Positions 43,075 to 52,763 of a stretch of 64,000 bases of DNA are shown here, one piece after another. A model generated the notes under the pieces. The model was not told the DNA's origin, searched no databases, and was given only the letters and a program-made list of their open reading frames with translations. The position numbers were made by a program, and so were the translations under genes. Position 1 is the stretch's first letter; the number at the start of each line of letters is the position of its first letter. This stretch comes from Nguyenibacter vanlangensis (GTDB taxonomy: Bacteria; Pseudomonadota; Alphaproteobacteria; Acetobacterales; Acetobacteraceae): NCBI RefSeq assembly GCF_038719015.1, contig NZ_CP152276.1, forward strand, positions 2,089,501 to 2,153,500, written 5' to 3'.

Positions 43075-44169
43075 ATGTCAATTCATAAAAAACAATATTA
43101 CAGATTTATCGAGCCAATGCGATTTATATGCTCAATATTTATAATGACGCATCATTGCTTTATTTATCTGACGAATTATAATTTTCTTAATCATACACAT
43201 GTATTGGTCGACTTTTTCTTTCTGTTGAGCGGGTTTGTCGCAGGCAATGCGGATGAACAGAAAATAGTTTCGGGAACGACGACATTCGGGGGCTATGCCC
43301 GGCATCGGCTTCTGCGCCTGGCGCCGCTGATGATACTCGGCGTGGCCGTCGGCTCTGTCGTTCTGATCATGAGACATCCTCATGCGGGGGCCGCATTTAC
43401 TGCCCAGGTCGTGCTGTTCGGGGTTCTGAACCTTCTTCTTCTGCCGAAATTCTGGTCGGCGTCGGGTTTTCCGGACTATGCCGTCGTCTCGGATCCGCCC
43501 CTCTATACCGTGTTGTATCAGACCGCGGTCACCTTGTTCTGGGCCCGGTTCCTGGCAGGGGCTTCGACCCGGTGGCTCGTCTGCCTGGCCATCGTCCTGG
43601 GGATCGCGCTGGGGGGCGTCGCGCATCGCGTTGGCGGCTTCAATATCGGCTGGGGGAGTTCAGGCGCCGGCTGGGGGTATCTGAGAACGGGCTATGATTT
43701 CGTCGCCGGGCTGGTGGTCTTCAGGTTCAGCCGCGCGATTCTTGGGCGCATGCCCTGGCATCCCGCCTTTGCGGTGCTGGCTGTCGGGACGATCCTGCTG
43801 ATCGTCTTTCCGCCCTTCTCCTCGCTTCCCTGGCGGCTGGCCACTTTCTACGTCCTGCCGCCGGCCGCGCTGATCCTGGGCCTCTCGGCGGGGGATCGCC
43901 GGCTGGTACCGGGCGATGTGTGGCTGGGCCGGCTGTCCTATGCCAATTACGTCGTCCACACGCCCATCCTGTTCTTTGTCGCGCTGCTCATCGGGAGTAC
44001 GTCGAATCTTGTCGTGATCGCCCTGGTGGCATGCCTCTGCGTGGCCGTCGCGGCCCTGGCGATGACCTGTTACGACCAGCCGGTCTCCGGCTGGCTGCGA
44101 AAGCGGGCAAGCCTGTCGCTTGTCGCGCGTCCGGTATCGGGCGAGGTGAAAGAGACCGGGGCCGCCTGA
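43075..44169 (+). CDS. Acyltransferase 3 family membrane protein
   Basis: 364 residues with about ten membrane segments. The N-terminal block YYRFIEPMRFICSIFIMTHH and VDFFFLLSGFVAG contain the Arg and His motifs of acyltransferase-3 enzymes, which O-acylate polysaccharides or other envelope glycans. The first about 80 codons and the upstream 200 bp are strikingly AT-rich, while the C-terminal half is closer to host composition. The start MSIHKKQYY was preferred; an earlier start at 43030 is possible. It stands alone between copy B of the palindromic element and cvpA. Confidence 0.85.
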   Translation: MSIHKKQYYRFIEPMRFICSIFIMTHHCFIYLTNYNFLNHTHVLVDFFFLLSGFVAGNADEQKIVSGTTTFGGYARHRLLRLAPLMILGVAVGSVVLIMRHPHAGAAFTAQVVLFGVLNLLLLPKFWSASGFPDYAVVSDPPLYTVLYQTAVTLFWARFLAGASTRWLVCLAIVLGIALGGVAHRVGGFNIGWGSSGAGWGYLRTGYDFVAGLVVFRFSRAILGRMPWHPAFAVLAVGTILLIVFPPFSSLPWRLATFYVLPPAALILGLSAGDRRLVPGDVWLGRLSYANYVVHTPILFFVALLIGSTSNLVVIALVACLCVAVAALAMTCYDQPVSGWLRKRASLSLVARPVSGEVKETGAA

Positions 44170-44363
44170 CGCCCCTGCATGGTCCGACACGTTACCCCTT
44201 GCCCTCCGGTACGGCCGACATGCCGGCCGGGCTCTTTTCCCCGTCCTCGTGCGCTGGCATAAGCGGCCACATCCGCGCCACATGTCGGGCCGATCCTTTC
44301 CGGCCCCCAGCCCGAGGAGCGTTCCTGCCTGATGCCGCACGGCAAACCGACGAGCGATCGCCG

Positions 44364-44876
44364 ATGAACTGGCCACCGACGGGCCCGGAATGGGTCGATC
44401 TGTCGGCCGGGCTGGTGGTGATCGTCTCGGCCCTGTTCGGCTATGGCCGGGGGTTGGTGCGCGAGTTGCTGGGCCTGGGCACCTGGGCCGGGGCGCTGCT
44501 GCTGGCCGCGCGCTGGACGGCGCCGGTCGAACGGGTGCTGGCCCCGCATCTCGGCAATCCGCTGCTGGCCAATACGCTTGGCTTCGCGCTGCCGTTCATC
44601 GGCTTGCTGATCGTCTTCACCCTGGTCGCGCAGGCCTGCGGCCGGATCGTCCGCGACTCCCTGCTGGGCGGGCTGAACAGCATGCTGGGGCTGCTGTTCG
44701 GCGGGCTGCGCGGCTATGGGCTGCTGGTCGTGGCCTATCTGCTGGCCAGCCTGGTGAGCGCGCCGTCCGACTGGCCCGCGCCGGTGCACATGGCGCGCGT
44801 CACCCCCCTGGTCGAGCAGGGGGCCTTCTTTCTGCGGCGCTGCCTGCCCATCTTCCTGCAGCCGAAGCTTGCGTAA
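44364..44876 (+). CDS. cvpA: CvpA-family membrane protein
   Basis: 170 residues with four membrane segments; the pattern FGYGRGLVRELLGLGTWAGA is typical for CvpA. In many proteobacteria cvpA precedes purF, as here (141 bp away). CvpA is linked to envelope integrity and colicin V export, with an unclear mechanism. Confidence 0.87.
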   Translation: MNWPPTGPEWVDLSAGLVVIVSALFGYGRGLVRELLGLGTWAGALLLAARWTAPVERVLAPHLGNPLLANTLGFALPFIGLLIVFTLVAQACGRIVRDSLLGGLNSMLGLLFGGLRGYGLLVVAYLLASLVSAPSDWPAPVHMARVTPLVEQGAFFLRRCLPIFLQPKLA

Positions 44877-45017
44877 GATGCTTGCGTCGGACGGGCGGAC
44901 GCGTCATGACGCCCCGGACCGGACCCGTTTGGGATCTCGCCCGCGCCCATATGCCGACCACGCGCCCCGCCCCCGATGCCACCCCCGGGCGCCCGTCGAG
45001 GAAAGAGAGTGCCGACC

Positions 45018-46586
45018 ATGCCGACCCGTTACCCGCCCCAGGAAGACGCCGCGCACGACGCCACGCACGACGCCACGCACGACGCCGGCGATGCCGCATA
45101 CGAATCCTGGCATGATGACGACAAGCCGCATGAGGAATGCGGCGTCTTCGGCGTCTGGAACGTCAACGACGCCTCGGCCCTGACCGCGCTGGGCCTGCAT
45201 GCCCTGCAGCATCGCGGGCAGGAGGCGACGGGCATCGTGTCCTATGACGGCGCGCGCTTCCATACGCACAAGGGGCTGGGCCTGGTCGGCGACGTGTTCG
45301 GCGACGCGCGGGTGATGACCACGCTGCCCGGCCATCGCGCGGTGGGGCACAACCGCTATGCCACCACCGGCGCCACCTTGATCCGCAACGTGCAGCCGCT
45401 GTTCGCCGATTTCGAGTTCGGCGGCCTGGCCGTCGCCCATAACGGGAACCTGACCAATGCCGAGGCGCTGCGCCGGGCGCTGGTGCGTCGGGGCTGCATC
45501 TTCCAGTCCACCACCGACAGCGAGGTCTTCATCCATCTGATCGCGATCTCGCTTTATTCCAACGTGGTGGACCGGCTGATCGACGCGCTGAAGCAGGTGC
45601 TGGGCGCCTATTCGCTGGTGGCGCTGTCGCGCGACGCGCTGATCGGCGTGCGCGATCCGCTGGGTGTCCGCCCGCTGATCCTGGGCCGCATCGCCGGCGA
45701 CAACGGTGCCGCGCCGTCATGGGTGCTGGCCAGCGAGACCTGCGCGCTGGACATCGTGGGCGCCGAATTCGTCCGCGACGTCGAACCGGGCGAGATCGTC
45801 ATCATCGACAATGACGGCGTGCGCTCGGTCAAGCCGTTCGGCGCGCAGGAGCCGCGCTTCTGCGTGTTCGAATATATCTATTTCGCCCGCCCGGACTCGG
45901 TGCTGGACGGCAAGCCGGTCTATGAGGCCCGCAAGCGCATCGGCATGGAACTGGCCCGCGAGAGCGCGGTCGAGGCCGACGTCATCGTCCCGGTGCCGGA
46001 TTCCGGCGTGCCCTCGGCCATGGGCTATGCGGCGGCCAGCGGCATTCCCTTCGAGCTTGGCATCATCCGCAACCATTATGTCGGCCGCACCTTCATCGAG
46101 CCGACCGACCAGATCCGCCATCTGGGCGTCAAGCTGAAACACTCGACCAACCGGCCGGTGCTGGACGGCAAGCGCGTGGTGCTGGTCGACGATTCGATCG
46201 TGCGCGGCACGACCTCGCGCAAGATCGTCGACATGGTCCGCGCCGCCGGCGCGCGCGAGGTGCATATGCGCATCTCCTCGCCGCCCACCACGCATTCCTG
46301 CTTCTACGGCATCGATACGCCCGAGCGCAGCAAGCTGCTGGCCGCGCAGCACGACCTGAAGGAAATGGCCGAACTGATCGGCGTCGACAGCCTGGCCTTC
46401 ATCTCGTTCGACGGGCTGTATCGCGCGCTGGGCCATGCCGACCGCAAGGCCGCCGAAGGCCGTTACTGCGACGCGTGCTTTACCGGCGATTATCCGATCC
46501 GGCTGGTGGACCAGGAGGAGGCCGAAGCGGGGGCTGGGACTGGGACTGGGGCCACGACTGGGGCCACGCTGCCCGGCGCCGCGTGA
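45018..46586 (+). CDS. purF: Amidophosphoribosyltransferase
   Basis: 522 residues. Catalyses the first committed step of purine synthesis, PRPP plus glutamine to phosphoribosylamine. The catalytic cysteine is Cys41 in EECGVFGVW, so the leader removed during maturation is 40 residues, lengthened by a 12-bp tandem repeat that encodes HDAT units. Further motifs: HRGQEATGIVS, HNRYATTG and the PRPP loop VLVDDSIVRGTTS. The C-terminal tail is a Gly/Thr/Ala-rich repeat. The following SDR gene starts within the stop codon region (GTGA). Confidence 0.96.
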   Translation: MPTRYPPQEDAAHDATHDATHDAGDAAYESWHDDDKPHEECGVFGVWNVNDASALTALGLHALQHRGQEATGIVSYDGARFHTHKGLGLVGDVFGDARVMTTLPGHRAVGHNRYATTGATLIRNVQPLFADFEFGGLAVAHNGNLTNAEALRRALVRRGCIFQSTTDSEVFIHLIAISLYSNVVDRLIDALKQVLGAYSLVALSRDALIGVRDPLGVRPLILGRIAGDNGAAPSWVLASETCALDIVGAEFVRDVEPGEIVIIDNDGVRSVKPFGAQEPRFCVFEYIYFARPDSVLDGKPVYEARKRIGMELARESAVEADVIVPVPDSGVPSAMGYAAASGIPFELGIIRNHYVGRTFIEPTDQIRHLGVKLKHSTNRPVLDGKRVVLVDDSIVRGTTSRKIVDMVRAAGAREVHMRISSPPTTHSCFYGIDTPERSKLLAAQHDLKEMAELIGVDSLAFISFDGLYRALGHADRKAAEGRYCDACFTGDYPIRLVDQEEAEAGAGTGTGATTGATLPGAA

Positions 46587-47323
46587 CGGCACGCCTGCCG
46601 CCCTGCCTGCCCGAGGGCAGCGTGGCGCTGGTCACCGGGGCCAGCCGCGGCATCGGCCGCGCCACGGCCCTGGCCCTGGCCGAGGACGGCGCGCACTGCA
46701 TCCTGACCGCCCGCAGCCAGGGCGGGCTTGAGGAAACCGACGACCTGATCGCCCGCCGCACCGGGCGGAGCGCCACCTTGCTGCCGATGGACCTGCGCGA
46801 GGGGGCGGCGATCGACGCGCTGGGTCCGTCGATCGCCGCCCGCTTCGGCCGGCTGGACATCCTGGTGCATTGCGCCGCGACGCTGGGGGTGCTGACCCCC
46901 ATCACCCACATGCGCGCCGAGGATTGGGAGGCGGCCCTGGCGATCAACGCCACCGCCGCCTGGCGGCTGATCCGCACGGCGGCGCCGCTGCTGGACCGCG
47001 CCCCGGCCGGACGGGCGGTCTTCCTGACCGACGGCCATGCCGTCCGCCCTGCCAGCTTCTGGGGCATGATGGCGGCGTCGAAGGCGGCGATGGAGGCCGC
47101 GGTCCTGAGCTGGGCCGACGAAATCGCGCCGGGCAGCGCGCTGCGCGTCAATCTCTACGATCCGGGTCCGGTTGCCACCCGGCTGCGGGTCCAGGCCATG
47201 CCGGCCGCCGACCTTGCCCCGCTGCCCCGCCCGGACGCGGTCGCTCCGGCGATCGCCGCGCTGTGCCGGCCCGGCGAAACCCGGCATGGCCAGCGCATCG
47301 TCGGCCAGCACATCGCCGGGTAG
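46583..47323 (+). CDS. SDR-family oxidoreductase coupled to purF
   Basis: 246 residues with TGASRGIGRATALALAEDG, LVHCAATLG, and a C-terminal half in which the catalytic Tyr position is unclear: MMAASKAAMEAAV keeps the Lys (ASK) while the Tyr is replaced by Met or Ala. The GTG start overlaps the purF stop by four bases. The order cvpA-purF-SDR recurs in alphaproteobacteria, but its physiological link to purines is not known. Confidence 0.87.
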   Translation: MTARLPPCLPEGSVALVTGASRGIGRATALALAEDGAHCILTARSQGGLEETDDLIARRTGRSATLLPMDLREGAAIDALGPSIAARFGRLDILVHCAATLGVLTPITHMRAEDWEAALAINATAAWRLIRTAAPLLDRAPAGRAVFLTDGHAVRPASFWGMMAASKAAMEAAVLSWADEIAPGSALRVNLYDPGPVATRLRVQAMPAADLAPLPRPDAVAPAIAALCRPGETRHGQRIVGQHIAG

Positions 47324-47364
47324 CGCCGCGGGATACCCCCCGCCGGGACGTCGGGGCGGGAATG

Positions 47365-48132
47365 TTATCCCTGCTGGCCCGGGTCGCTCATCTGGACCGG
47401 CGCGGTCGGGAACTTGCCCGATTTGGCCACCACTTCCGGGTCCTCGTTCGCCGCCGGCAGGTAGACATGCGGCAGGATCGTGTTCAACTGCGCGATCACC
47501 TGGTCGGTGATGTCCACCTGCGGCCCGTGCAGCACCGCCCCGCCCGACTGCATCACCAGGGTCAGGCCGCGCGATTTGGACACCGAGGCGACGACCTGCC
47601 CGACCTCGCGCTGTACCTGGTTCATCGCGATCTGGATGTCTTCCTGCAGGATCCGGTTGCGGTTGCCGAATTTCCGCTGGTCGGCCGCCACGCGCTGCTG
47701 CAGCGCGCGCTGCTGGGCCTCGGCCTTGTCGCGCGGCGCGGACATCATGCGCTGGCGCAGGGTCTGGACCTCGGTCTCCTCGGCGCGGACGTCGTGGATC
47801 AGCGCGTCGCGCCGGCCGGCCATCTCCTGCTCGACCTGCTGCACGGCGACCGATTGGCGCATGATCTCGGCCGGGTCGAACAGGCCGATCACCGGCGCCG
47901 GCGGCCGCGGGCCGGCGGGCAGCGGACCGAAGACCGGCACGGCCGGCGCCGGCAGGACGGGCGCCGCCCCGGCCGGGGCCTCGCCGTCCGAAGCGGCGGG
48001 GGCGGCAGCGGCGGCCGGGCGGGCCGGCGCGGCATGGGCGGCCCCGGCGCACAGCACGGCGCACAGGCCGAACAGGGTCGGCCGGAAGGTCGGAACGACG
48101 CCACGGGCAGCGGCACGGATAAGATCGGTCAT
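47365..48132 (-). CDS. OmpH/Skp-family periplasmic protein
   Basis: 255 residues. A signal peptide (LFGLCAVLCAGAAHA) precedes an Ala/Pro-rich linker of about 50 residues and an OmpH domain (IGLFDPAEIMRQSVAVQQ, then a long coiled-coil to QIAMNQVQREVGQVV). Skp-type proteins chaperone unfolded outer-membrane proteins. The gene is not next to bamA or lpxD here, so it may be a paralogue. Convergent with the SDR gene. Confidence 0.83.
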   Translation of the reverse strand: MTDLIRAAARGVVPTFRPTLFGLCAVLCAGAAHAAPARPAAAAAPAASDGEAPAGAAPVLPAPAVPVFGPLPAGPRPPAPVIGLFDPAEIMRQSVAVQQVEQEMAGRRDALIHDVRAEETEVQTLRQRMMSAPRDKAEAQQRALQQRVAADQRKFGNRNRILQEDIQIAMNQVQREVGQVVASVSKSRGLTLVMQSGGAVLHGPQVDITDQVIAQLNTILPHVYLPAANEDPEVVAKSGKFPTAPVQMSDPGQQG

Positions 48133-48317
48133 ACTCGCGGTCCGGGTCCTATGCGCGGGCCGGGCCCAGGCGCGGTGCGGAAAAAACATGCCTCGTTGCC
48201 TAGCCGATCAGGCGAGGCATGACCAGCCCCCGCCCGGAGGGAAAACCGTCCACGACCGGTGAACGCCGCAGCTTCCCATGCGATACTGGGTCAGCCACAA
48301 CAGGCAAGGGTTTTCCC

Positions 48318-48755
48318 ATGACTGACCATGTCCCACCCAATCGGCGCGCCGGCCTGGCGATCGCATGCGTGGTGCTGGCGATGTCCGCCCTGGTGATGTC
48401 CACGCGGGTGATGCCCGCCTTGGCCGCGCCGCCGCGCGGTGCGCAGATGGCCATCCCGCATTCGGCCTATCCGGACGGGACGGGGGATTCGCTGATCGAC
48501 CGGCTGAACGCCGCGCAACTGGCGCCGAATTATCGCGGCCCGGTCTATTATCCCGGTCAGCCGGCCCCGCCGGCGCAGCCCCTGAATCCGCAGGACCTGC
48601 CCCCCAACGTGCCGCAGGTCGTCCCGCCGCCGTCACCGGGCATGGGGGCGCCGCAACCATCGATGCAACCACTGATGCGGGCGCCGATGGGGGCACCGAT
48701 GAGGGCGCCGATGGGGCCGTCGGCCCCGCCCTGCGCGGCGGGTAAGCTGTGCTGA
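48318..48755 (+). CDS. Small proline-rich exported protein
   Basis: 145 residues. The N-terminal segment IACVVLAMSALVMSTRVMPALA is a signal sequence or anchor. The mature part has DSLIDRLNAAQLAPNYRGPVYYPG and then a Pro/Gln-rich region. Near the end MRAPMGAP is repeated, encoded by a 24-bp tandem repeat (about 48677-48718). No enzymatic motif is visible. Divergent from the OmpH-like gene across 185 bp. Confidence 0.65.
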   Translation: MTDHVPPNRRAGLAIACVVLAMSALVMSTRVMPALAAPPRGAQMAIPHSAYPDGTGDSLIDRLNAAQLAPNYRGPVYYPGQPAPPAQPLNPQDLPPNVPQVVPPPSPGMGAPQPSMQPLMRAPMGAPMRAPMGPSAPPCAAGKLC

Positions 48756-48878
48756 GTGGATCGCCTGTCATGGCGTCCGTCATAATTTCGCTATAATTCG
48801 GATCGAGACAGGTCTGTGTGGCGTCGGTGCGTGATGCAAAATGTTCCCGGCGCCACACTTTCTTTTCTTCCGCCCGCG

Positions 48879-49352
48879 TTACAGCCGCCACAGCAGCGGG
48901 GTATGCGACAGGAAGATCACCCCCAGACCGGCGACGAACAGCGTCTTGAGCGCCAGCGGGCCGCCTGCCTCGACCAGTGCGTCCAGGGTCGCGATCCGCA
49001 TGAACGGATCGACCGGCGGCACGGGCCGGCCGCGCGCGTCGAGCGGCATGGGGCCGGCGGCGCGCACCTGCCATTCCTGGCGCTGGCGGGCCTGCTCGGC
49101 GGACGAGATCCGGGCCCGGGCATAGAGCGCATCGACATAGCGATCCAGATCGTCGATCGGGTACAGCGGCGTTCGCCCCAGCCGCCGTGTCGGGCGCGGC
49201 CCGGCCTTCAGCATGCCCAGGGCGCGCAGGCGGCGCGCCGGAATCCCCAGATGGGATGCGGCGTCGCGCAGCGGCAGCAGCCGCCGCATCGGAAAGAGGT
49301 GGACGGTCGCCGTGCCGTCGTCGGCGTCATCCAGAGGGGTGCGGCCGGTCAT
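48879..49352 (-). CDS. Helix-turn-helix protein (MerR/excisionase-like) with C-terminal hydrophobic segment
   Basis: 157 residues. The region RRLLPLRDAASHLGIPARRL looks like a HTH_17/MerR helix-turn-helix, followed by TPLYPIDDLDRYVDAL. The C-terminus LKTLFVAGLGVIFLSHTPLL could be a single membrane segment, unusual for a DNA-binding protein. The start MTGRTPLDDADDG was preferred over an earlier one at 49388. Standalone; function unknown. Confidence 0.6.
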   Translation of the reverse strand: MTGRTPLDDADDGTATVHLFPMRRLLPLRDAASHLGIPARRLRALGMLKAGPRPTRRLGRTPLYPIDDLDRYVDALYARARISSAEQARQRQEWQVRAAGPMPLDARGRPVPPVDPFMRIATLDALVEAGGPLALKTLFVAGLGVIFLSHTPLLWRL

Positions 49353-49441
49353 GCCCCAACGATGTTGCGGCGAGGCGCGCAAAGTCAATCACAACCTGCC
49401 GGGCCGTGCGATGCGCCGTGCATAAGCCTTATGCTTATGCT

Positions 49442-49855
49442 TTAGCGGCAGATGTGCCGGTTGCCGTCCGCCCCGATATAGGTGCCGGTCAGCGGCTCGA
49501 AACAGGCGCTCATCACGCAGCTATTGCCGGAGGCCAGCGGTGCGGGATTGATCCGTGCCGCCACCGCCATGTCCTCGCGCGCCGCGGCGCCGCATAAGGG
49601 CGTATCGGCCGGCGCCGACGGGTCATTGACCAGTTGCGCCGCGTTCGCCGGGGGCGGTTCCTCGCCGGTGACGCCGGGCGCGAATTGCAGCGGTGGCCGG
49701 CGCGTCGCTGTCGGCGCGGAGCGGGCCACGGGCTGAGGCTGCGCCGCGCAGCCGGCCAGCGCCAGCATCGCGGCTCCGCCCAACAGCCGCGCCCAGAAGC
49801 GCCAGGGGAAGCGCAGGGGGGAGCGCACGGAAAGGGGCCGGGGCGCTGCGTTCAT
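49442..49855 (-). CDS. Small lipoprotein, function unknown
   Basis: 137 residues. The signal ends with the lipobox LALAGC near residue 36. The mature part is Pro/Ala-rich, then contains three spaced cysteines (CGAAAREDM, SCVMSACFEP, ending HICR) that could form disulfides. DGNRHICR closes the protein. It follows xseA by 69 bp on the same strand. Unrecognised family. Confidence 0.7.
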   Translation of the reverse strand: MNAAPRPLSVRSPLRFPWRFWARLLGGAAMLALAGCAAQPQPVARSAPTATRRPPLQFAPGVTGEEPPPANAAQLVNDPSAPADTPLCGAAAREDMAVAARINPAPLASGNSCVMSACFEPLTGTYIGADGNRHICR

Positions 49856-49924
49856 GACTGCATCCTTTGTGTCCTCTTGTGTCCTCTGCCGATCTGGCGT
49901 CGCGCGATCAGATATCCAATGTTC

Positions 49925-51418
49925 CTAGATATCCAATGTCCCCTGGCCGTCCCTGGCCGGCCGTTCGGCCCGGACCGGCACCTCGGCATCCGCGAAGGTC
50001 AGGACCAGGCGGCCGCCCGGCCGTACCTCGCCCGCGCGCGTCACGGGCGTGCCGGCCGGGTCGCGCACCAGCACATAGCCGCGTTGCAGCACCGCCATCG
50101 GCGACAGCGATTCGAGCCGTCCCTCCAGGCCCGTCAGGTGGGCCCGCCGCTCGCGCAGCATGGCGGCCAGCGGCGCCGGCGACAGTCGGGCCCGGTCGGC
50201 CCGCGACCGTCCGTCGCGCAGCGCGTGGCGCAGGCCCGATTCCAGCCGGCTGGCCAGCAGGTCCAGCCGCGCCCGCGCCGGGCCGGTCAGCAGCGCCGGC
50301 GCGGGCAGCGCCCGCCCGGCCGCCAGCAGCGCCGCCCGTCGCCGCTCGACCAGGGCCGGCAGCGCCAGGCCCAGCCGGTGTCCGCGATCGTCCAGCCGCA
50401 TCCGCGCGGTGCCCAGCAGCGACGGCAGGTCCGGCAGCCGGCCCGCCGTGCGGTCCAGGCGCAGGCGCAGCATCTGCGTCAGTCGCGCCAGCCCGCTGGT
50501 CAGCCGCGCGCCCCGGTGCGCCAGGTCGGCGACCAGTTCCGCCCGGGCCGGCGCCGCCAGTTCGGCCGCCGCCGTGGGCGTCGGCGCCCGCCGGTCGGAC
50601 ACGAAATCGATCAGGGTGGTATCGGTCTCGTGCCCCACGGCGGAGATCAGCGGAATCCGGCACGCGGCCGCCGCGCGCAGCACGTCTTCGTCGTTGAAGG
50701 CCATCAGGTCCTCGAGCGACCCGCCGCCCCGCGCGACGATCAGCACGTCGGGCCGCGGGATGCGTCCCTGTCCGTCGATCGCGTCGAACCCGGCGATCGC
50801 CGCGGCGATCCGGGCCGCCGCGCCCTCGCCCTGCACCGGCACGGGCCAGACCAGCAGCGGCAGCGGGAAGCGCCGGGCGATGGTGGTGCGGATGTCGTGC
50901 AGCACCGCCCCCTGCGCCGAGGTCACGACCCCGATCACCGACGGCAGGAACGGCAGGGGCCGCTTGCGCCCGGCGTCGAACAGCCCCTCGGCCGCCAGTT
51001 TCTGGCGCAGCCCCTCGATGCGCGCCAGCAGCGCACCCTCGCCCGCGTAATCCAGCCGGTCGATGATCAGTTGATAGGACGAGCGTTCGCCGTAGGACGA
51101 GATCTTGCCGGTGGCCACGACCTCGACGCCGTTCTCGGGCTTCAGCCCCAGGCGCGCGACCGAGCCGCGCCAGACCACGGCGGCGATCTTGCCGCCCTCG
51201 TCCTTCAGCGAGAAATAGAGATGGCCTGACGGGTAGCGCTTGAATTCGGTGATCTCGCCGCGCACCCGCACCCGGCCGAACGTGCCCTCGAGCGTGCGGC
51301 GGATCGCCCCCGAGATTTCGGAGACCGTGTATTCCGGCACGTTGCCCGGTCCTGCATGACCAGGTCCCGCGTTACCGGGTGTGGGGCCCTGCCCTGGGTC
51401 GCGAAGCGTTTCGTCCAT
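49925..51418 (-). CDS. xseA: Exodeoxyribonuclease VII large subunit
   Basis: 497 residues. The N-terminal OB fold (about 28-125; EYTVSEISGAIRRTLE) is followed by the catalytic domain with GVVTSAQGAVLHDI, VARGGGSLEDLMAFNDE and ISAVGHETDTTLIDF. With XseB it degrades single-stranded DNA. The start MDETLRDPGQ was chosen on conservation; it is preceded by a short Gly/Pro-rich tail. xseB is not seen in the window. Divergent from purD across 64 bp. Confidence 0.95.
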   Translation of the reverse strand: MDETLRDPGQGPTPGNAGPGHAGPGNVPEYTVSEISGAIRRTLEGTFGRVRVRGEITEFKRYPSGHLYFSLKDEGGKIAAVVWRGSVARLGLKPENGVEVVATGKISSYGERSSYQLIIDRLDYAGEGALLARIEGLRQKLAAEGLFDAGRKRPLPFLPSVIGVVTSAQGAVLHDIRTTIARRFPLPLLVWPVPVQGEGAAARIAAAIAGFDAIDGQGRIPRPDVLIVARGGGSLEDLMAFNDEDVLRAAAACRIPLISAVGHETDTTLIDFVSDRRAPTPTAAAELAAPARAELVADLAHRGARLTSGLARLTQMLRLRLDRTAGRLPDLPSLLGTARMRLDDRGHRLGLALPALVERRRAALLAAGRALPAPALLTGPARARLDLLASRLESGLRHALRDGRSRADRARLSPAPLAAMLRERRAHLTGLEGRLESLSPMAVLQRGYVLVRDPAGTPVTRAGEVRPGGRLVLTFADAEVPVRAERPARDGQGTLDI

Positions 51419-51482
51419 CGGGCCAAGGTATGATAGAGACGGCCCGGCCGAAAGGGCGTGGATCGAAACTGGGAGCGAATGA

Positions 51483-52763
51483 ATGCGGGTTCTGCTGGTC
51501 GGATCGGGCGGACGGGAACATGCCATGGCGGCGGCGATCGCGCGCTCGCCCAGGCTGGACGCCCTGTTCATCGCCCCCGGCAACCCGGGCACCGCCGCCC
51601 TGGGCACCAACGTGGCGATCGCCGCCGACGACGTGCCGGCCCTGGTCGCCCTGGCCCGGGCCGAGCGGATCGACCTGGTCGTACCAGGCCCCGAGGCGCC
51701 GCTGGTCGCGGGCCTGGCCGATGCCTGCGCCGCCGCCGGCATCCCCTGCGCCGGGCCCAGCCTGGCCGCCGCGGCGTTGGAGGGCAGCAAGAGCTTCACC
51801 AAGGAAATCTGTGACGCCGCGCGCATTCCGACCGCGAAATGGGAACGGTTCGACGCCATCGCGCCGGCGCTGGAGTTCGTCCGCCGCCGGGGCGCGCCGA
51901 TCGTGATCAAGGCCGACGGCCTGGCGGCCGGCAAGGGCGTGGTGGTGGCGCAGAGTGTGGCCGAGGCCGAGGACGCCATCCGCGCGATGATGGAGGACGA
52001 GACCCTGGGCGCGGCCGGCCGGTCGGTGGTGATCGAGGAATGCCTGACCGGCGACGAGGTGTCGCTGTTCGCCTTCTGCGCCGGGGAAACCGCCGTGCTG
52101 ATCGGCGCGGCGCAGGACCACAAGCGCATCGGCGAGGGCGATACCGGCCCCAATACCGGCGGCATGGGCGCGGTCTCGCCGCCCGCCGGATTCGACCGCG
52201 CGACGCAGGACGCGGCGCTGGACCTGCTGGTCCGCCCCATGCTGGCGGAGATGGTCCGCCGTGGCACGCCCTTTCGCGGCGTGATCTTCGCCGGGCTGAT
52301 GCTGACCGAGGACGGGCCGAAACTGATCGAATACAATGTGCGCTTCGGCGACCCCGAGGCCCAGGCGCTGCTGATCCGGCTGCAATCCGATCTGCTGCCG
52401 GCCCTGGCGTCGGTCGCCGACGGCACGCTGGATGCCGCCGACATCCGCTTCTCGGACGAGCATTCCGTCAGCATCGTGCTGGCCGCGCGCGGCTATCCCG
52501 GCCGGCCGGCCGCCGGCGGGGTGATCGAGGATATCGAAGCCGCCGCGGCGCTGCCCGGCGTCGCCGTCTTCCATGCCGGCACCCGGCGGGACGATGCGGG
52601 CCGGCTGGTCGCGGCCGGCGGCCGTGTCCTGACCGTGTGCGCCACGGGGGCGACGTTGCAGGAGGCCCGCGCGCGTGCCTATGGCGGCGTGGCGCGGATC
52701 CGCTGGCCGGATGCGGTCTGGCGCCGCGACATCGGCGTGCGCGCCCTGCGCGCGGGCGGCTGA
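51483..52763 (+). CDS. purD: Phosphoribosylamine-glycine ligase
   Basis: 426 residues. Second step of purine synthesis. Motifs: VGSGGREHAMA at the N-terminus, ADGLAAGKGVVVA of the ATP-grasp, NTGGMGAVSPP and YNVRFGDPEAQALL. Full length. It stands across from xseA, an arrangement common in acetic acid bacteria and relatives (from memory). The 219 bp to the next gene show no feature. Confidence 0.97.
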   Translation: MRVLLVGSGGREHAMAAAIARSPRLDALFIAPGNPGTAALGTNVAIAADDVPALVALARAERIDLVVPGPEAPLVAGLADACAAAGIPCAGPSLAAAALEGSKSFTKEICDAARIPTAKWERFDAIAPALEFVRRRGAPIVIKADGLAAGKGVVVAQSVAEAEDAIRAMMEDETLGAAGRSVVIEECLTGDEVSLFAFCAGETAVLIGAAQDHKRIGEGDTGPNTGGMGAVSPPAGFDRATQDAALDLLVRPMLAEMVRRGTPFRGVIFAGLMLTEDGPKLIEYNVRFGDPEAQALLIRLQSDLLPALASVADGTLDAADIRFSDEHSVSIVLAARGYPGRPAAGGVIEDIEAAAALPGVAVFHAGTRRDDAGRLVAAGGRVLTVCATGATLQEARARAYGGVARIRWPDAVWRRDIGVRALRAGG

